From Neelides folsomi (taxonomy: Eukaryota > Arthropoda > Collembola > Neelipleona > Neelidae), in the NCBI GenBank assembly GCA_034687125.1, contig JAQGBZ010000451.1, positions 1 to 46,630 on the forward strand: a stretch of DNA of 46,630 bases, given 5' to 3'. Made by a program: the position numbers and the translations under genes. Of the stretch, positions 16,873-29,845 are shown piece after piece; the first letter of the stretch is position 1; every line of letters begins with the position of its first letter. The notes below the pieces were generated by a model that was not told the DNA's origin, did not search any database, and saw only the letters and a list, made by a program, of their open reading frames with translations.

Positions 16873-19800
16873 ATGGTGAGATTTTAAGAATTATTAAAAT
16901 TAATAGTGATCTTTGCTCTTGATTAAATTGCATTTAATTTTTACAATTCATTTAATTTATTTCAGCCGACTGAAGATCAAGACAAACTTCTTGATGAGAA
17001 TTTGGGCGTGGTGAAGGTCCAAGCTTTCCAAATGAAGAGATGTTTGGACAAAGGTCGATTGATGGATGGACTCAAACACGCTTCGACAATGTTGGGTGAA
17101 CTCCGCACTTCACTCCTCTCACCAAAGAGTTATTACGAACTATGTAAGAAACAAATTAATCAATATAAATTAACTGAATTAAATAAATTAAAATTAATTG
17201 GGTATTTAAAATATTGTTAATTAATTAACAATTTAATTAATTTATTAGACATGAGTGTCACGGATGAACTTCGCCATTTGGAACTTTTCCTCGTTGATGA
17301 ATTCGAGAAAGGTCGTGGAGTCGGAGATTTGTACGAGTTGGTCCAATACGCTGGGAATATTCTTCCTCGACTTTATCTGTTGATTACCGTTGGTCTTGTG
17401 TATATCAAAACTCGACCTGTGCTTTGTCGTGACATTTTGAAAGACATGGTCGAAATGTGCCGAGGGGTTCAACATCCACTCAAAGGACTTTTCCTAAGGA
17501 ATTATCTTTTGCAATGTACGAGGAATATTTTACCAGATGTGACAACTTCAGTTGATGGCGGTGGAGTTGTAAGAATTTAATCAATTTAATTATTATTATC
17601 CAATTATTATTATCCAGTATTTCCGTTTATTTATTTATCCGTTCACTATTACTTAAATGACTTAAATAGTGTTAAAGTGTTAATATTGATTATTTTATTT
17701 TTTCAATGATTTTAAATAGGTTGAAGATTCTGTTGAATTTGTTTTGGGGAATTTTGCCGAAATGAATAAATTGTGGGTTCGGATGCAACATCAAGGTCAT
17801 TCTAGGGAAAAAGAAAGACGAGAACAGGAAAGGCAAGACTTGAGGATTCTCGTTGGAACAAATCTCGTTCGACTTTCTCAATTGGAATCCATTGACCTTG
17901 AGAGATATACAAATGTAAAAACCATTTAAATAGTTTTAAAAAACTCAATAATTTAACCAACTTACTCTGTAATAATTATTTAGCATCATAACTTCATAAC
18001 TAATCAAAATCAAAAATTTTCATCAACAATTAAATAATTTGTCAATTGAGAATTTAATTACATTGAGAATAACAAAAGTTTAAATGATATTTTATTTTCA
18101 ATATTTATAATATTTTTTATTTCCAGTCCGTATTGCCAGCTTTGCTTGAACAAATCTTAAGCTGTCGCGATGCAATTGCCCAAGAATATCTCATGGAATC
18201 TCTCGTTGCTGTTTTCCCCGATGAGGCTCATTTGGTCACTTTAAAACCTTTCCTGCGAGCCTGCGGAGAACTCCAACCAGCTGTGAATGTCCGGAGAATT
18301 CTTGCAGCTCTCGTCGATCGCTTGGCAGCCCACGCTTCAAGAACTCAACTTCCACCCGATCTTCGACTTTTTGATGTTTTCTCTGAACAAGTTGCCAGAA
18401 TTCTTGAGGTTCTTAATTTAAATCAAAATTTAATAATAATGTACTTAATAATAACCACAATTAAATAACCGATATTATAACATTAAATAAACTATTAATA
18501 AAATTAAATAAAAAGGTAATTGGTATGAAATTAATTATAATTAATATTTAAAATTTATTTAATTTATTTAATTTAGAGTCGTGAAATGGGCGCCGAAGAT
18601 GTTGTGAGTTTACAAGGAGCTCTCGCTGCCTTAGCACTCAAAGTTCATCCAGAACGTATGGAATGCATCGATGGAGTTTTGGGCCACACAGACGAATCTC
18701 TCTCTCGGGCCTCCTTAGACAAAATCTCATCAGATTCGGGAGTCGGAAAGGCCGTGATTGCTCTTTTAACTTCAGTGTCAGAATCCTATTCTGATCTTTC
18801 AACTCTTCTCAAACTCCCTTCATATCCAAAGCTATTAAGCCGACTTGACATTTCCGGACAAAAAACCATCGCTCTCCACTTGGCCGAAAATGCCGTCGAA
18901 GCCGGGAAATTCTTGACGACTGCAGAAGAAGCCGATGGGGCTTTGACCCTTTTGACTTCTTTATCTGGAGATGAATTGAGCGGAAATGAGGAATTTGCCG
19001 AAGAACAAGGATTACTAGGAAGATTTATTCATTTGCTTTCTTCTCCATCTACAGAAGAACAACTCCGGATTTTGTTAATTACGAGAAGACATTTGGGGAG
19101 TGGAAACGGCCAACGTTTGGCTCTTTCACTTCCACCGTTGGTCTTCGGGGCTTTTAATGTGGCAAGGGATGTTTATGAAAAAAGGAGCGAGGACGAGGGA
19201 TGGGAAGAAAAAGTTATAAGGGCTTTGAAATTCTCACATGAAACAATTGCGGCAATTGTTAAAGCAGAATTGGCCGAATTGCCTTTAAGACTTTTTCTTA
19301 CGGGGGCTTTGGCTATTGGGAAAATTTCATTTAAAGATCAAGAAACAATGGCTTATGAATTCATATCTCAGGTAATTTACAATTACTTATACAGGGTGGG
19401 TCAAAAGTTGCTTTCTTTTTTAAATAGAAATTTAAAATTTTTAATTAGACAATTTAAAGTAAAAAAACCAACTTTTGACTCACCCTGTATTTTATTATAG
19501 TTATATATTTCTGGATTTTATTATAGTTACATACTTACATATTCCTGTATTTAATTTTATATTTTTGTTTTAAAAATTCGCAGTATTTATACTTTAATAA
19601 TCAGGATTTACTTTTAACTCAATAAATCATGTTTTTAGGCATTTTCGCTCTACGAAGAAGAATTAAGTGAAAGTAAAGCCCAACTTGCTGCGATTCTTCT
19701 TATTATTTCAACCCTTCAGCGATTACAATGTTTCGGTGAAGAAAATGCTGAACCGCTTCGAACTCAATGTGCTCTTGCAGCTGCGAAGCTTTTAAAGAAA

Positions 19801-20187
19801 CCCGACCAAGCGAGAGCAGTTTCTGCATGTGCACATTTATTTTGGATAGAAGGAGGAGAAAAAGATTCAAACAGAGTTGGCGAATGTCTAAAGAAAGCGA
19901 AAAGAGCAGCTGCGCATTGTATAGATGCTCTTGTTTCAGCTCAACTTCAAACAGAACTCCTCAACACACATTTACTCTTTTTTGAACGTGGTTGTCCAGC
20001 AGTGACCGCGGAAAATCTCCAAGAATTGTTGACCGAAGTGAAGAAACAAGTCAAGGAATTGGAACCAGGCGAAGAAGCCGAACAACTCACGAGGCATTTG
20101 GCAAACACTGTGGCTCACATCAAAGGGAAAAAAGAAACTGATCCGGATTTGTATAAAGGAATTGATGCGGGGCTTTTAGCCATTTAA
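16873..20187 (+). CDS. VPS35: Vacuolar protein sorting-associated protein 35, retromer subunit
   Basis: Seven exons: 16873-16875, 16966-17143, 17249-17568, 17720-17914, 18127-18408, 18577-19371 and 19639-20187, giving 773 residues (human about 796). The first coding exon is just the ATG, spliced in phase 0 to [13 protein letters not shown]. Family landmarks: [39 protein letters not shown], the VPS26-binding [10 protein letters not shown] motif (near 17368), [20 protein letters not shown], the alpha-solenoid middle, and the VPS29-binding C-terminal part with [11 protein letters not shown] and [14 protein letters not shown]35 is the scaffold of the retromer cargo-recognition trimer on endosomes and recycles receptors to the Golgi and plasma membrane. 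The sixth intron carries a small MITE. No damage is visible. Confidence 0.97.
19392..19488. mobile_element. 100-bp TA-flanked MITE in VPS35 intron 6
   Basis: Inverted ends CAGGGTGGGTCAAAAGTTG and its complement CAACTTTTGACTCACCCTG (one mismatch) enclose an AT-rich core and are bracketed by TA on both sides. The CAGGGTG-TCAAAAGTT end and TA target point to a Tc1/mariner-like non-autonomous element. It lies wholly within the intron. Confidence 0.75.
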
Positions 20188-20598
20188 ATCTAATAACTCT
20201 AATTATAATAATTTAATTAATTATAGTTCTTGGAGTGCATGGTTAGTTTTTAATTCTTATATTGTTTAATTTAATTTATTGTGCTATCCTTGTTGTTAAT
20301 TATTGAAAAGTTCCTGCTTGAACTTAATATTTATGAAATTTATATAAATTATTTATCAAGTCATTCCTTGAATTAAATTATAATATGATTAAATGTGCCT
20401 TAATTTTCATTAAATCACATTAAATGTCAGAATGAATAGAATGAATAAATTATTATTATAAGTTATTAAATATGGTTTATTATAAGTTTAATTTAATGGT
20501 AAAGCTTATTGAAGTGCCAAGTTTCATATTTATATATTAATTAATTATAATTTATAATTATAATAATGATTTTAGGCATCTTCAAAGTAATGAGGTGT
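20188..20598. other. Intergenic between VPS35 and the small peptide gene
   Basis: AT-rich 3' flank, nothing else recognised. Confidence 0.4.
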
Positions 20599-20827
20599 TT
20601 AGCCTGCTGGAGTTGCAGTGAATGGAGCTTTTGCTGGTCTCAAAGTAAAAGCCCTCTCATAGAAGGATAACTTTGGTCTCTGAAATAGAAAATAATTCAA
20701 AGTTACCATTTAAATTTACTATAATTTATTTAATATAATTTTGATATTTGTATGCCTTCAATGAAGCGTGACTCATTGTTCCGATGATAAAAACTAATAC
20801 AATTACGAAAAATGAAATGATTTTCAT
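20599..20827 (-). CDS. Putative 50-residue secreted peptide
   Basis: Two proposed exons on the minus strand, 20827-20756 and 20679-20599. Exon 1 encodes a typical signal peptide, MKIISFFVIVLVFIIGTMSHA; exon 2 encodes a proline- and alanine-rich, basic tail, ending RPAKAPFTATPAG and a stop. No GT donor joins them in frame, but a GC donor (AAG followed by GCATAC) gives a phase-0 join with a 76-bp intron, the usual size here, and a TTTCAG acceptor. The mature peptide would be about 29 residues with no Cys. Family unknown; it could be a neuropeptide, antimicrobial or structural peptide. The joined model is a hypothesis. Confidence 0.4.
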
Positions 20828-22291
20828 CTTGGAATTTTTGATTTTATATAAATGATTGATTCTCAGTTCAATGATTTATGATAATCGAATTGATCAAAAT
20901 TGTTTATTTATAGGTAAACCATAATTTTCAATTTTTAATTAAGAATTGCGTTTTTCTTTAATCTTTTCCTTATTTCTTCAATAATAAATAAAAAAAATTC
21001 AATATTAAGACATAATATTTAATATTTGAATTTGATGCACATTTGAGTAAACATCACAGAGAATGGACAAATAATAAGTAATTAAATTTATTTATCCTCC
21101 TTATTGTTAGACCAAATAATAGAACTATTTGATTAGCTGTTGAAAATATTTGCATTCATTTAGAACTTAAACATACAAAAACATATTTGCGCTTATGCTG
21201 ACGCATTTTTTTAATTTTTGGAAATAAACATAATTGGAATCATTTCATTTTCAAATTACTTAAATTTAAATAGCTAATTTGAATAGTTTTAAATGTTTAT
21301 AGATCTTTAGTTCATTATTCATAGATGATATTATTGTTCAATGCTTTTTATGTATTTTGTCCTTCCTTTCTTTTATATAACTCTTAATGAGAATGAATGG
21401 CATTGAAGATGTTGGAGATGATCCACCTGGACTAGACTGGACACGTGATCAGAATAGGAGAATTGAGTACTGCAGCCTATTAGTAATTTGACCATGGATT
21501 CGCTAAACAAAAAAGATTCTGACTTCAACTCACAAAGAAGAAGGAGCCATGTGCTCCAACATCGATTCATTACGCCTTAAAGATTACACAAGTTTTAAAA
21601 TTTTCTGTTTTTTATTCGTTATAAATATGAATTTACATTGTTTTTAGGATTTTCATTAAACATTTCTATTTGAATTAAAAAATCGTTTTATACAACATTA
21701 GTTAAATAACTTCATTGGTGTTTTTATTGTATTAATTATTGTAAAGGAGAATACGCAACTTGACTTTATACTTTGCTTTCCGATAAGATAAAAATAATTC
21801 TAATTAAATACTTTTCTATGTTGAACCCTTCAAACTAACCCAAATGATAAGTAAAGATTTCTCCTATTTATTCTAATATAATTTTTGTATACTATTCTAA
21901 TATACCCACTGGCACTGTAAATACTTAAATTGTATAGATATATACACATATGTATGACTATGACTATGACATATGACTATACATATGTATAATTTGTATA
22001 CTATTTACTAAAAATGTGCCCATCACTTCACCATATTTGCATTGTATTATAATTTAAATTTATTTGTTTATGAATTAGATTTTGTGATAATGATAATAAG
22101 TGATAATTTATATAGGATAAGTTCATTTGGGTTAAGCTCGTGACTTTCAAGAGTGAGTGTCTAGTGAAGGTAAAACACTTAAAGTTACTAAAACAATACC
22201 ATATTGTAAATTAGTTCATTAGTTCGAACAGTAATACTAATTGCAATAAAGAAATTAAAACTTAATTAAGATTGGAATAAATCAACCGAAA
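20828..22291. other. Intergenic with one GC-richer block
   Basis: Mostly AT-rich. A block at about 21385-21585 is clearly richer in G and C than its surroundings and has short open frames on both strands, none recognised. It could be a transposon scrap or an RNA; I cannot decide. Around 21940-21990 there is a run of ATATG/CATATG simple repeats. Confidence 0.4.
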
Positions 22292-24109
22292 ATGAAGTTG
22301 AGCATAATATTAGTTTCCATTTTCTTAACAATTTCAATAAATAGTGTGAATTCGGATAAAATTCTCTTCCTCAGTTTCTTTTCAAGTAAAAGTCATAAAA
22401 ATGTTTACGATCCGATTATTAATACATTGGCTGAACGGAATCACACCCTCACTGTCGTCTCACCTGTGAAATCTGCAAACAGTCCAAATATTCGCGAAAT
22501 TGTCGGAATGAACTTAACCGTACAACAAAATCTTATGGGGATGGACGAAGGAAATGTTTTTGAAATGAGAATGGCTAAAAAGAATTTCGATTTTTCAAAA
22601 TTAACCGGCGCTTTGGAAGAAATCTGTGACGCATATTATAGTCTCCCTGAAGTGAAGAAATTAATGAAGGAGAAATTCGATTTAATTATAATTAGCGCAA
22701 TGTTTAATGATTGTGCCCTGGGACTTGTTTATCATTTCCAAACTCCGTTCGTTTACGTCTCGACAATTTCCGTCATGGGGAATATCGCAGCAATTACTGG
22801 AACGCCATCTTTGCCATCTTTTATTCCTTTGCCAATTATTGATGGTTTGTCTTCAGAAATGACTTTTTATCAAAGGGGGAAAAATTTCTTTTATACGCTC
22901 ATGATCGATGCTTGGATTAAATACAGTGTGAATCCAAGAATGGAAGTTGTTTACAGAAAGCATTTGGGAAATCACGTGCCTCCCATTAACGAAATTCAAA
23001 AACACGTTAGCGCTGTTTTGACCAACAGTCATTTTACGACAAATTACCAACGCCCTCTAATGCCTGAAATTGTTGAAGTTGGGGGATTGCATTGCGTCCC
23101 AGCAAAACCGTTACCAAAAGTAAAATTAAATTAAATTAATAAATTATTAAAATTAATAAATCGTTAATTAAATCATTAAGTTAAATAATGTTTGAATAAA
23201 AATATTAAATTTAGTTAAATTTTAATTATTTTTATAGGATCTTGAAGATTTTGTCTCTAGAGGAGAACACGGTTTCATTTACTTTAGTTTGGGAAGTATT
23301 GTACGAGCCCACACAATGCCAGAAGAAATTCGTAAAGGTATTCTAAGCGCTTTTAGTAAACTCAAAGAGCGCGTGATTTGGAAATGGGAAACGGAAGAGA
23401 TGGAAGATTTGCCACCAAATGTTAAATTGATCAAATGGGCCCCGCAACAAGATTTGCTTGGACATCCCCACATTCGACTTTTTATTACTCATGGAGGTTT
23501 ATTGAGCACAGAAGAAGCTGTTTATCACGGAGTGCCTTTGTTGGGAATTCCAATGTTTGGAGATCAGGAAATGAATATGAATATGGCAAAAGAAGCTGGT
23601 TATGCAATTCCAATGGATTTGGCTGATATTAACGAAAAATCATTATTGGAAAATATTCTTACACTTTTATCCGAACCTAAGTAAAAACATTTTTTTATTA
23701 TTAATATTTAAATTAAATATTAATAATTTTATCAAAATTATAAATTATGTGTAATATGGTTAATATTAATTTTTATAATTAATTGTCATTTAGATATCAT
23801 CAAACAGCACGTGGTCTATCATATCGATTCCGAGATCGTGATGTAAATCCTCTGAACAAAGCTATTTTTTGGATCGAATATGTAATGAGACACAATGGAG
23901 CGATGCATCTTTGGTCACCTGCCCGAAACATGTCAATCTGTTCATATTACTCAATCGACATTATATCAACTATTTTCTTGGTTGTGGCTTTGGCAGCTGT
24001 TGTCTTATTCTTTTTACTCAAATGCATCATAAAAAAGGTGTACAAAATGGTTTGCTCCAAAATGTGCAAAAAGTCAAAAAAGAATCGCAATATCAAAAAA
24101 GTTAACTAA
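22292..24109 (+). CDS. UDP-glycosyltransferase (UGT, GT1 family)
   Basis: Three exons: 22292-23119, 23238-23680 and 23794-24109, giving 528 residues, the usual UGT length. Signal peptide MKLSIILVSIFLTISINSVNS, then the N-terminal aglycone-binding half starting ILFLSFFSSKSHKNVY, with the candidate catalytic His in SHK. Exon 2 begins the UDP-sugar-binding half and contains the UGT signature WAPQQDLLGHP...FITHGGLLSTEEAVYHGVPLLGIPMFGDQ. Exon 3 supplies a single C-terminal TM helix (about IISTIFLVVALAAVVLFFLL) and a very basic cytosolic tail ending KKVN, which fits a KKXX ER-retrieval signal. The enzyme would sit in the ER membrane facing the lumen and transfer sugar from UDP-sugar to small lipophilic compounds (detoxification, pigment or hormone conjugation). 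The specific substrate cannot be read from sequence. Confidence 0.93.
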
Positions 24110-24822
24110 AAACGTTAAATATAAAAAATATTTATTCTAATTTACAAAAATGAATAAAATACTTAACAACTCCTAATTAACACTTCTTTCACTACCAAAC
24201 TAACAAATATAATGGAGCCATTATACTTACACATACTATACTTACAATTAGCTATATATATCATATTATAATGAGTTTGTGAGTTTTTATATTATTTTTT
24301 TTAATTATTCGCCTCAGCCTCAGCGATAAGTTCCTAGATTATTAAAACAAATATTAGTTTGAACCTTTGCTATAAAACACGTATAATACATATTCGTGTC
24401 GTTTGGATATTGGTACAAATAGAAACTGATATTCAGATATTTGAATAACAGAATATAAATCATGTAATGATATGAAACCACTTTAACCGATTATTGATAA
24501 TTTCCAATCAATTTTACCTATAAACCAATACTAATACAAATAGACTTTAATACTATATAATATTATCTTTGATTTCTATAAAACGAGGGCAATATGGGCA
24601 ATGCGTTTATTCAATATATTACTTAACTTATTTCGGTTCTAGGAAATAGTATAGTCAGGTATAGTGATACATATTCTGCATATGCATTACTCACTATACC
24701 TTTTCCGGCAAGGACTTATTTCTATTTAATTTTCTTCCTTTACACTCTTTCTGTTTGGATTACATCTTTAAATTGTCTAATAAATAATTCTGTTCTAACA
24801 CGCGACAATTAAAATTTTAAAT
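24110..24822. other. Intergenic, with a hairpin upstream of EXOC5
   Basis: AT-rich. Contains an imperfect inverted repeat at 24658-24700 whose arms are GGTATAGTGATACATAT and ATATGCATTACTCACTATACC. Otherwise nothing recognised. Confidence 0.45.
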
Positions 24823-27800
24823 ATGTCTGAATATGAAAGAGAGATGGAACAGAAGTCATTTTCACCAGAAGAGTTCCTTGAACGATTGGCATGGCCAACG
24901 GTTTCCAATGGCGACTTCAATGCTGAAAAACTTCATTCTGATTTTTCCGAAGCGATTTCTCATCTTCAGTCCCTTCTTGAAACACAGCGATGTAAAGGTG
25001 TCGATGCAGAAAAAACATTTTTGAAAGAAGAGCAAGAAATGAGAAATCGGCTCCAAAAGCTTCTCAACAAGAACCAAACAGCGACAGAAAATCTGGGAGA
25101 TCTTGAAAAGAAGGTCATTTTTTAAATACACATTCATTTTAAATGAACCATTTACACATGTTTTGAAATTTTTTGAAATTTAATTTATTTTAATCAAATT
25201 GTTAATTAATTTATAATGATTATTAATTTACAGGTACATTCAGTTGAAATCAAAGTTGTTCGGTTGGGAGATCAATTAGAATCAATTAACTTACCAAGGA
25301 CGAGATCCAACGAAGCTGCAAAATTAATGAAACATCTTGCAGATTTTCTTCAACCTGGGTCAATTCTTTTATCAGACATATTTAGAAATAAAGACAAACT
25401 TTTCGAAGCTGCAGAAATGATTCAAAAGCTTCAGCAAATTTCCCAGGATTTAACAAGCGGAGGTTCAAACGCAAAGTAAGTTTTCAATTTATTATTTTGT
25501 ATTCAAAATTCCTAATGACTTCATTTATTTAATTAAGTAATTATTTAACAATATTGTATTGATATTGTAATGAGTTGGTGTATTTTTAAGATTTGCCGGA
25601 GCTGTTGAAAAGATCAATAGAAAGTATGATGAAGTTGAACGGAGTTTACTCATAGAATTTTTCAAAGCTCAAAGATCCAACGACAAAGAAAGAATGAAAC
25701 AAATTGCTCATATTTTATATGATTTTAAAGTTTATTCTCAATGTGTAAACGGATTCATTGAACAAAGCCAATTGGTAAAAAAGATCATTTTATACCAAAT
25801 TAACAATAAATAAATTTTAGAAAGTTTTATCATTAATTATCATCATGTTTTTATCCATCGTGTTTCTATCCCAGGGTGGTTTTAACACTAAAGATGTTTT
25901 TGACGAAATTCTTCCACTTTGCAATGCCAATAAATCAATAATCGATCAAGTATTTCCAAATCCCGAACAAGTAATGCGGAAATTCATTATACACATTTTC
26001 AATGGAAGAATTCAGGAGACTTTGTCTTCCAAGCTTTATGAAAAAGATGACCAGAATAAATTCCTTATAAACTTATCTTCATTTTATACAAAAACACTCA
26101 AAGTTGTGAAACAACTTGAATGTTTTCAACTTGGACCTGACAATTCATTTCTTGAGAAAATTCTCAACCAAATCTTCCGTCCACATCTTGAGAGATATAT
26201 TTACAAAGAGTGCCAATGTCTCAAAGCGAAAATGACTAAAATATTATCAACATATTACGATAGATTAAATCACCAAAAGGGAAATAAGAGGTAAACATGT
26301 CAACAATAAATAAAACACATTTAATTACATTTAATTAACTAAACATGAAAATTTAAACATAAAAATTTAAAATTTAAATAAATATTTTTAATTATTTTAC
26401 TAAAAACGGAGTTTTATTTTTTGAATATTATACAGTTTTTTGCAAGCAGTTTTTGGAAACAAAACTCTTGAAAATTTAAACTTTGGCCAAATTGAGAATT
26501 TCGGAAGTGAAACATTCCTTAGTGAAGAAGTTGCCATAAATGTTTTGCAAGAGAGTCGAATTGCATATTCAAGATGTTTATTGCTATCCAAGAAAGAAGA
26601 AATTTCCGCTAATGCTTTAAAGATCTTTGACATTCTCACACAATGCTTAATGAAAGAACACGTGGACTATGCGTTGGAATTGGGTCTTCATGGAATTCCT
26701 CTCCCCGAATATAAAAATTTCCCCCGAATTTACTTTTTTGATATTGTGAAAAGTGCCAATGCTATTGTTCACTTATACGATAAAGAATTTATAAATTCTC
26801 TTCTTCCACTCATTACGTAACAATAATATTTAATTAATAATTAGTTTAAAGTATTATTAATATTATGTTATGTATTTAAAAAGTATATAGGTAGACTTAA
26901 TTAGAAAATTCTTAAATTTAAATTCAAAGATCCACTCCAGAATTTTCTGATTGTTTGGATAAGAAAAAAGCCATTCTTGAACAACTCGAATTTAAAATCG
27001 ATGAGGGAATTGACCGAGGTCTTGAAACAATTTCAAATTGGGTCAAAATTGTTCTCCAAACTGAGCATAATAAAAGAGATTTCTTTAAATCGGATGACCC
27101 AGACGAAAGTCCAGATATGATTTCTCCGGTATTTAAATATTCAAATAAAAGCATTAATTATTTAATAGAGTGTTAATTACTTTTAATTATATAATTTAAA
27201 TCTAATGTATATTAAATCTAGGTTTGTCTGAAAATCGTCAGCAATATAAATAAACAAATCCATAAAATAAAAGATTCAATTGACGGGAAAAACAAAGAAA
27301 TTGTGTTAACTGAATTTGGAACGAGATTTCATAGATCTGTTTATGAACATATAATCCAATACCAATATTCGTCAACTGGTGACTAATGACTAATTAATTA
27401 ATATTCATAATATTCATAATTAATTAATAGTTGATAGTTAATTAAATAAATTCTTATTTTTCCTATATAATTAATTCAGGTGCCCTTAGAGTCATATGCG
27501 ATGTTGGAGAATATCGCAAATGTATGAAAGAATTAAAAATTCCAGTTCTGACTTTGATCTTTGATACTCTTCATGCTTTATGCAATTTACTATTATGCCT
27601 TCCAAAAGACATTGATCTGTATTTTAACAGAGAAGAACTTGTGAGTTTACATTGTTTTAAGACTTAATTTCTATTTAATTTGATTAAACATTGCTAAATA
27701 GGATTTCATTCTATACTTAATTAATTATTCATATTTAATTCTTAACTAATAGGCAATTTTGGATCCAGCAATTAGAATGAGTTTCGTCCACCTTCGAACT

Positions 27801-27839
27801 GATTTTAAAACGTTGAATTTGAATATGAATAAGAAATAA
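24823..27839 (+). CDS. EXOC5: Exocyst complex component 5 (Sec10)
   Basis: Nine exons: 24823-25113, 25234-25475, 25591-25774, 25875-26290, 26436-26816, 26930-27128, 27222-27378, 27480-27640 and 27753-27839, giving 705 residues (human 708). Recognised by PEEFLERLAWPT near the N-terminus, the coiled-coil region leading to VVRLGDQLESINLPRTRSNE, AAEMIQKLQQISQDL, the FSNPE-like FPNPEQVM segment, YYDRLNHQKGNKR, and the C-terminal DRGLETISNWVKIVLQTEH and EFGTRFHRSVYEHI. Sec10 is one of eight subunits of the exocyst, which tethers post-Golgi vesicles to the plasma membrane before SNARE fusion. All junctions are GT-AG with matching phase. It converges on the nucleoside hydrolase gene with 74 bp between stop codons. 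Confidence 0.95.
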
Positions 27840-27913
27840 GGTTAAAGAAATGCCCTTGACTTATGTTATAATAATACCACTTTTATTCTTTCTTTAAATT
27901 TAGTTAAATAAGA

Positions 27914-29845
27914 TCAATTATCATCATGAACATGGCCAAACATTGATTTCAACATGTTTTCATATATCATCTTGTTAACTTTGGTCACAATCTTCATATT
28001 TGATTTCAATCCTGTATGATTTCGATAGTCCACCACCATCATCCCCCTTGTATAAGTTCCCTCCAATTCAACAGAGCTATAATACTCTTTGCTTTCTTCT
28101 TCAAGCTACATTAAAAATTACAAATAAGAACATTCAACTTTAACTTTATAATATTTGCATATTAAAATATTGATCTACTAATATATATTACATATTACAA
28201 TGTATTAGAATGTTTTTTTTTCAAAATTACAATTGGATTTAAAAATACTCCCACGGCCAATTGATCAAATGTTCCCCAAACTCCACTCCCATTTTTACAT
28301 AATGTATTCTCCAATAGATTTTTTTCAATTTTATTAATAAATTGACCTTCTGGGCTGTTTACATTACCGAGTGTGTTTATTCTCCAATCCTTATAAACAT
28401 CATTTTATTATTGAAACTTTTCACTCACTCGAATCACTCGATCCTATTAGTTATTTTATTTTAATTGATTAAAACTTACGCAAGAAAAATAATTTTGTAT
28501 ACAAATTTCTAAAGTAATTATTTTTATTGGACATTCAATGTCATTCAAAACGACAAATGCAGCTTCAGGATCAACATAAAAATTAAATTCCGCAGTGAGA
28601 TGTATGTTGCCAATTCCTAGAAAAATGGCAAATTCATTAATATTAAAAGATTAACATCTTTGTTATAGTTATATAGTTTAAAAATTAAAACATGACCAAA
28701 ATATTATAAGTGGATAATAAGAAAATAGTATTTAAATTTGATTTAAATCACCGTGGATATTTCCTCCCATAACGACTAATTCTTTTAACAGTGATTTAAA
28801 GCTTGATTCCAACTTAATGGCAAGTGCGATATTAGTTAAAGGTCCAAGTGCAATAATTGTGAGTTGTCCTAATAAACACGAAAATAAAAATTATCTATAT
28901 GTATTAAGAATAAGATACTCTCATTAGAAAGTTAGCTCTTGAGTTCCCGCTTTATAGAACATCATTTAGACAAGAATAATTTAAATCTATCAAATTAAAA
29001 CTAATGTCAATCTAAACGATGTTCAAAAAGCGGTAACTCAAGAACTAACTTTACTACGAGAGTAAACATTTTATTAGAATATTTGTGTACATTATTTTAT
29101 AATAAATTAATTAGTATTTTACAATTTATCTATATTAAAATGAAAATACCTTGATATAACTTTGCCAAACGAATAATTTCAGAAACTCCGGTTTCGCTTT
29201 TATTGTTTTCTGAAAGTGCAATTGGCCAATTGGCATCTCCCAATCCATCTTCTCCGTGATATGGCGGTCTGGTAAAAGAAAAGTGATGAACAAGCGGAGA
29301 AACGGCGCCTTTTAATATTGGAATCTAGAAAAAATTAATTATTTGATTTCATAGATAGTTCAATAGAATTTAATTAAATATTCATAATTAATTAATTAAT
29401 TATCAATTAAAATAATTATTATTTACTTCGTCTTCGGTAATATTAAAAAGTTGTAAAACTCTTCCAACATTTCTTAAACAATTATCAATTTTGGTATTTC
29501 CATTCACACAAGTAATTCCGACTATTTTAATTTGGCTCGATTGGTGAGCTTTAATGGCCATTATCAAAGCTTGTGCGTCATCAATTCCAGTGTCACAGTC
29601 AATTAAAACATAATTTTCACTTTTTTCTATTAATGGGATTTAATTAAAATTATATATAAAATTACTTATTAGTTATGATTATGGATGATTATGATTAGCA
29701 ATATCAATATTTTCATAGGATTACTTTTTTCAAAAATAATAATTAAAATCATACCTAAATGAGAAGGATTAATTATAGTTGTAAGAACTATTGCAATTAT
29801 TATAAAGTACAACATTTTTTCAGCAATATAAATGCAACAACTCAT
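27914..29845 (-). CDS. Inosine-uridine-preferring nucleoside hydrolase family protein
   Basis: Seven exons on the minus strand: 29845-29755, 29626-29427, 29324-29150, 28868-28752, 28616-28480, 28389-28231 and 28105-27914, giving about 356 residues. The catalytic/Ca-binding opening motif reads DCDTGIDDAQA, the Thr variant of the family D-x-D-P-G-x-D-D pattern. Further landmarks: VGITCVNGN, HGEDGLGD, IALGPLTNIALA, VMGGN, EFNFYVDPEAA and a late FDQLAV that supplies a metal-binding Asp. The enzyme splits the N-glycosidic bond of ribonucleosides for purine/pyrimidine salvage. The N-terminus is hydrophobic; starting at the second Met (29815) gives a cleaner signal peptide, MLYFIIIAIVLTTII, so a secreted (saliva or gut) enzyme is likely. 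A MITE lies in the third intron. Confidence 0.92.
28918..29062. mobile_element. TA-flanked MITE with CTCTC ends (copy B)
   Basis: A 145-bp inverted-repeat element in intron 3 of the nucleoside hydrolase gene. Arms of about 55 bp are near 88 percent matched; the left starts CTCTCATTAGAAAGTTAG and the right ends in GAGAG, with TA on both sides (28916-28917 and 29063-29064). Arm motif TTCCCGCTTTATAGAACAT is similar in order and sequence to TTCCCGGGCTTTGGAACTT of the element at 611-764, so both probably belong to one family. Confidence 0.7.

Noticed and set aside
21373..21570. Minus-strand open frame in the GC-richer island as a gene
   Set aside because: No signal peptide, domain or splice context, and the other strand is equally open.
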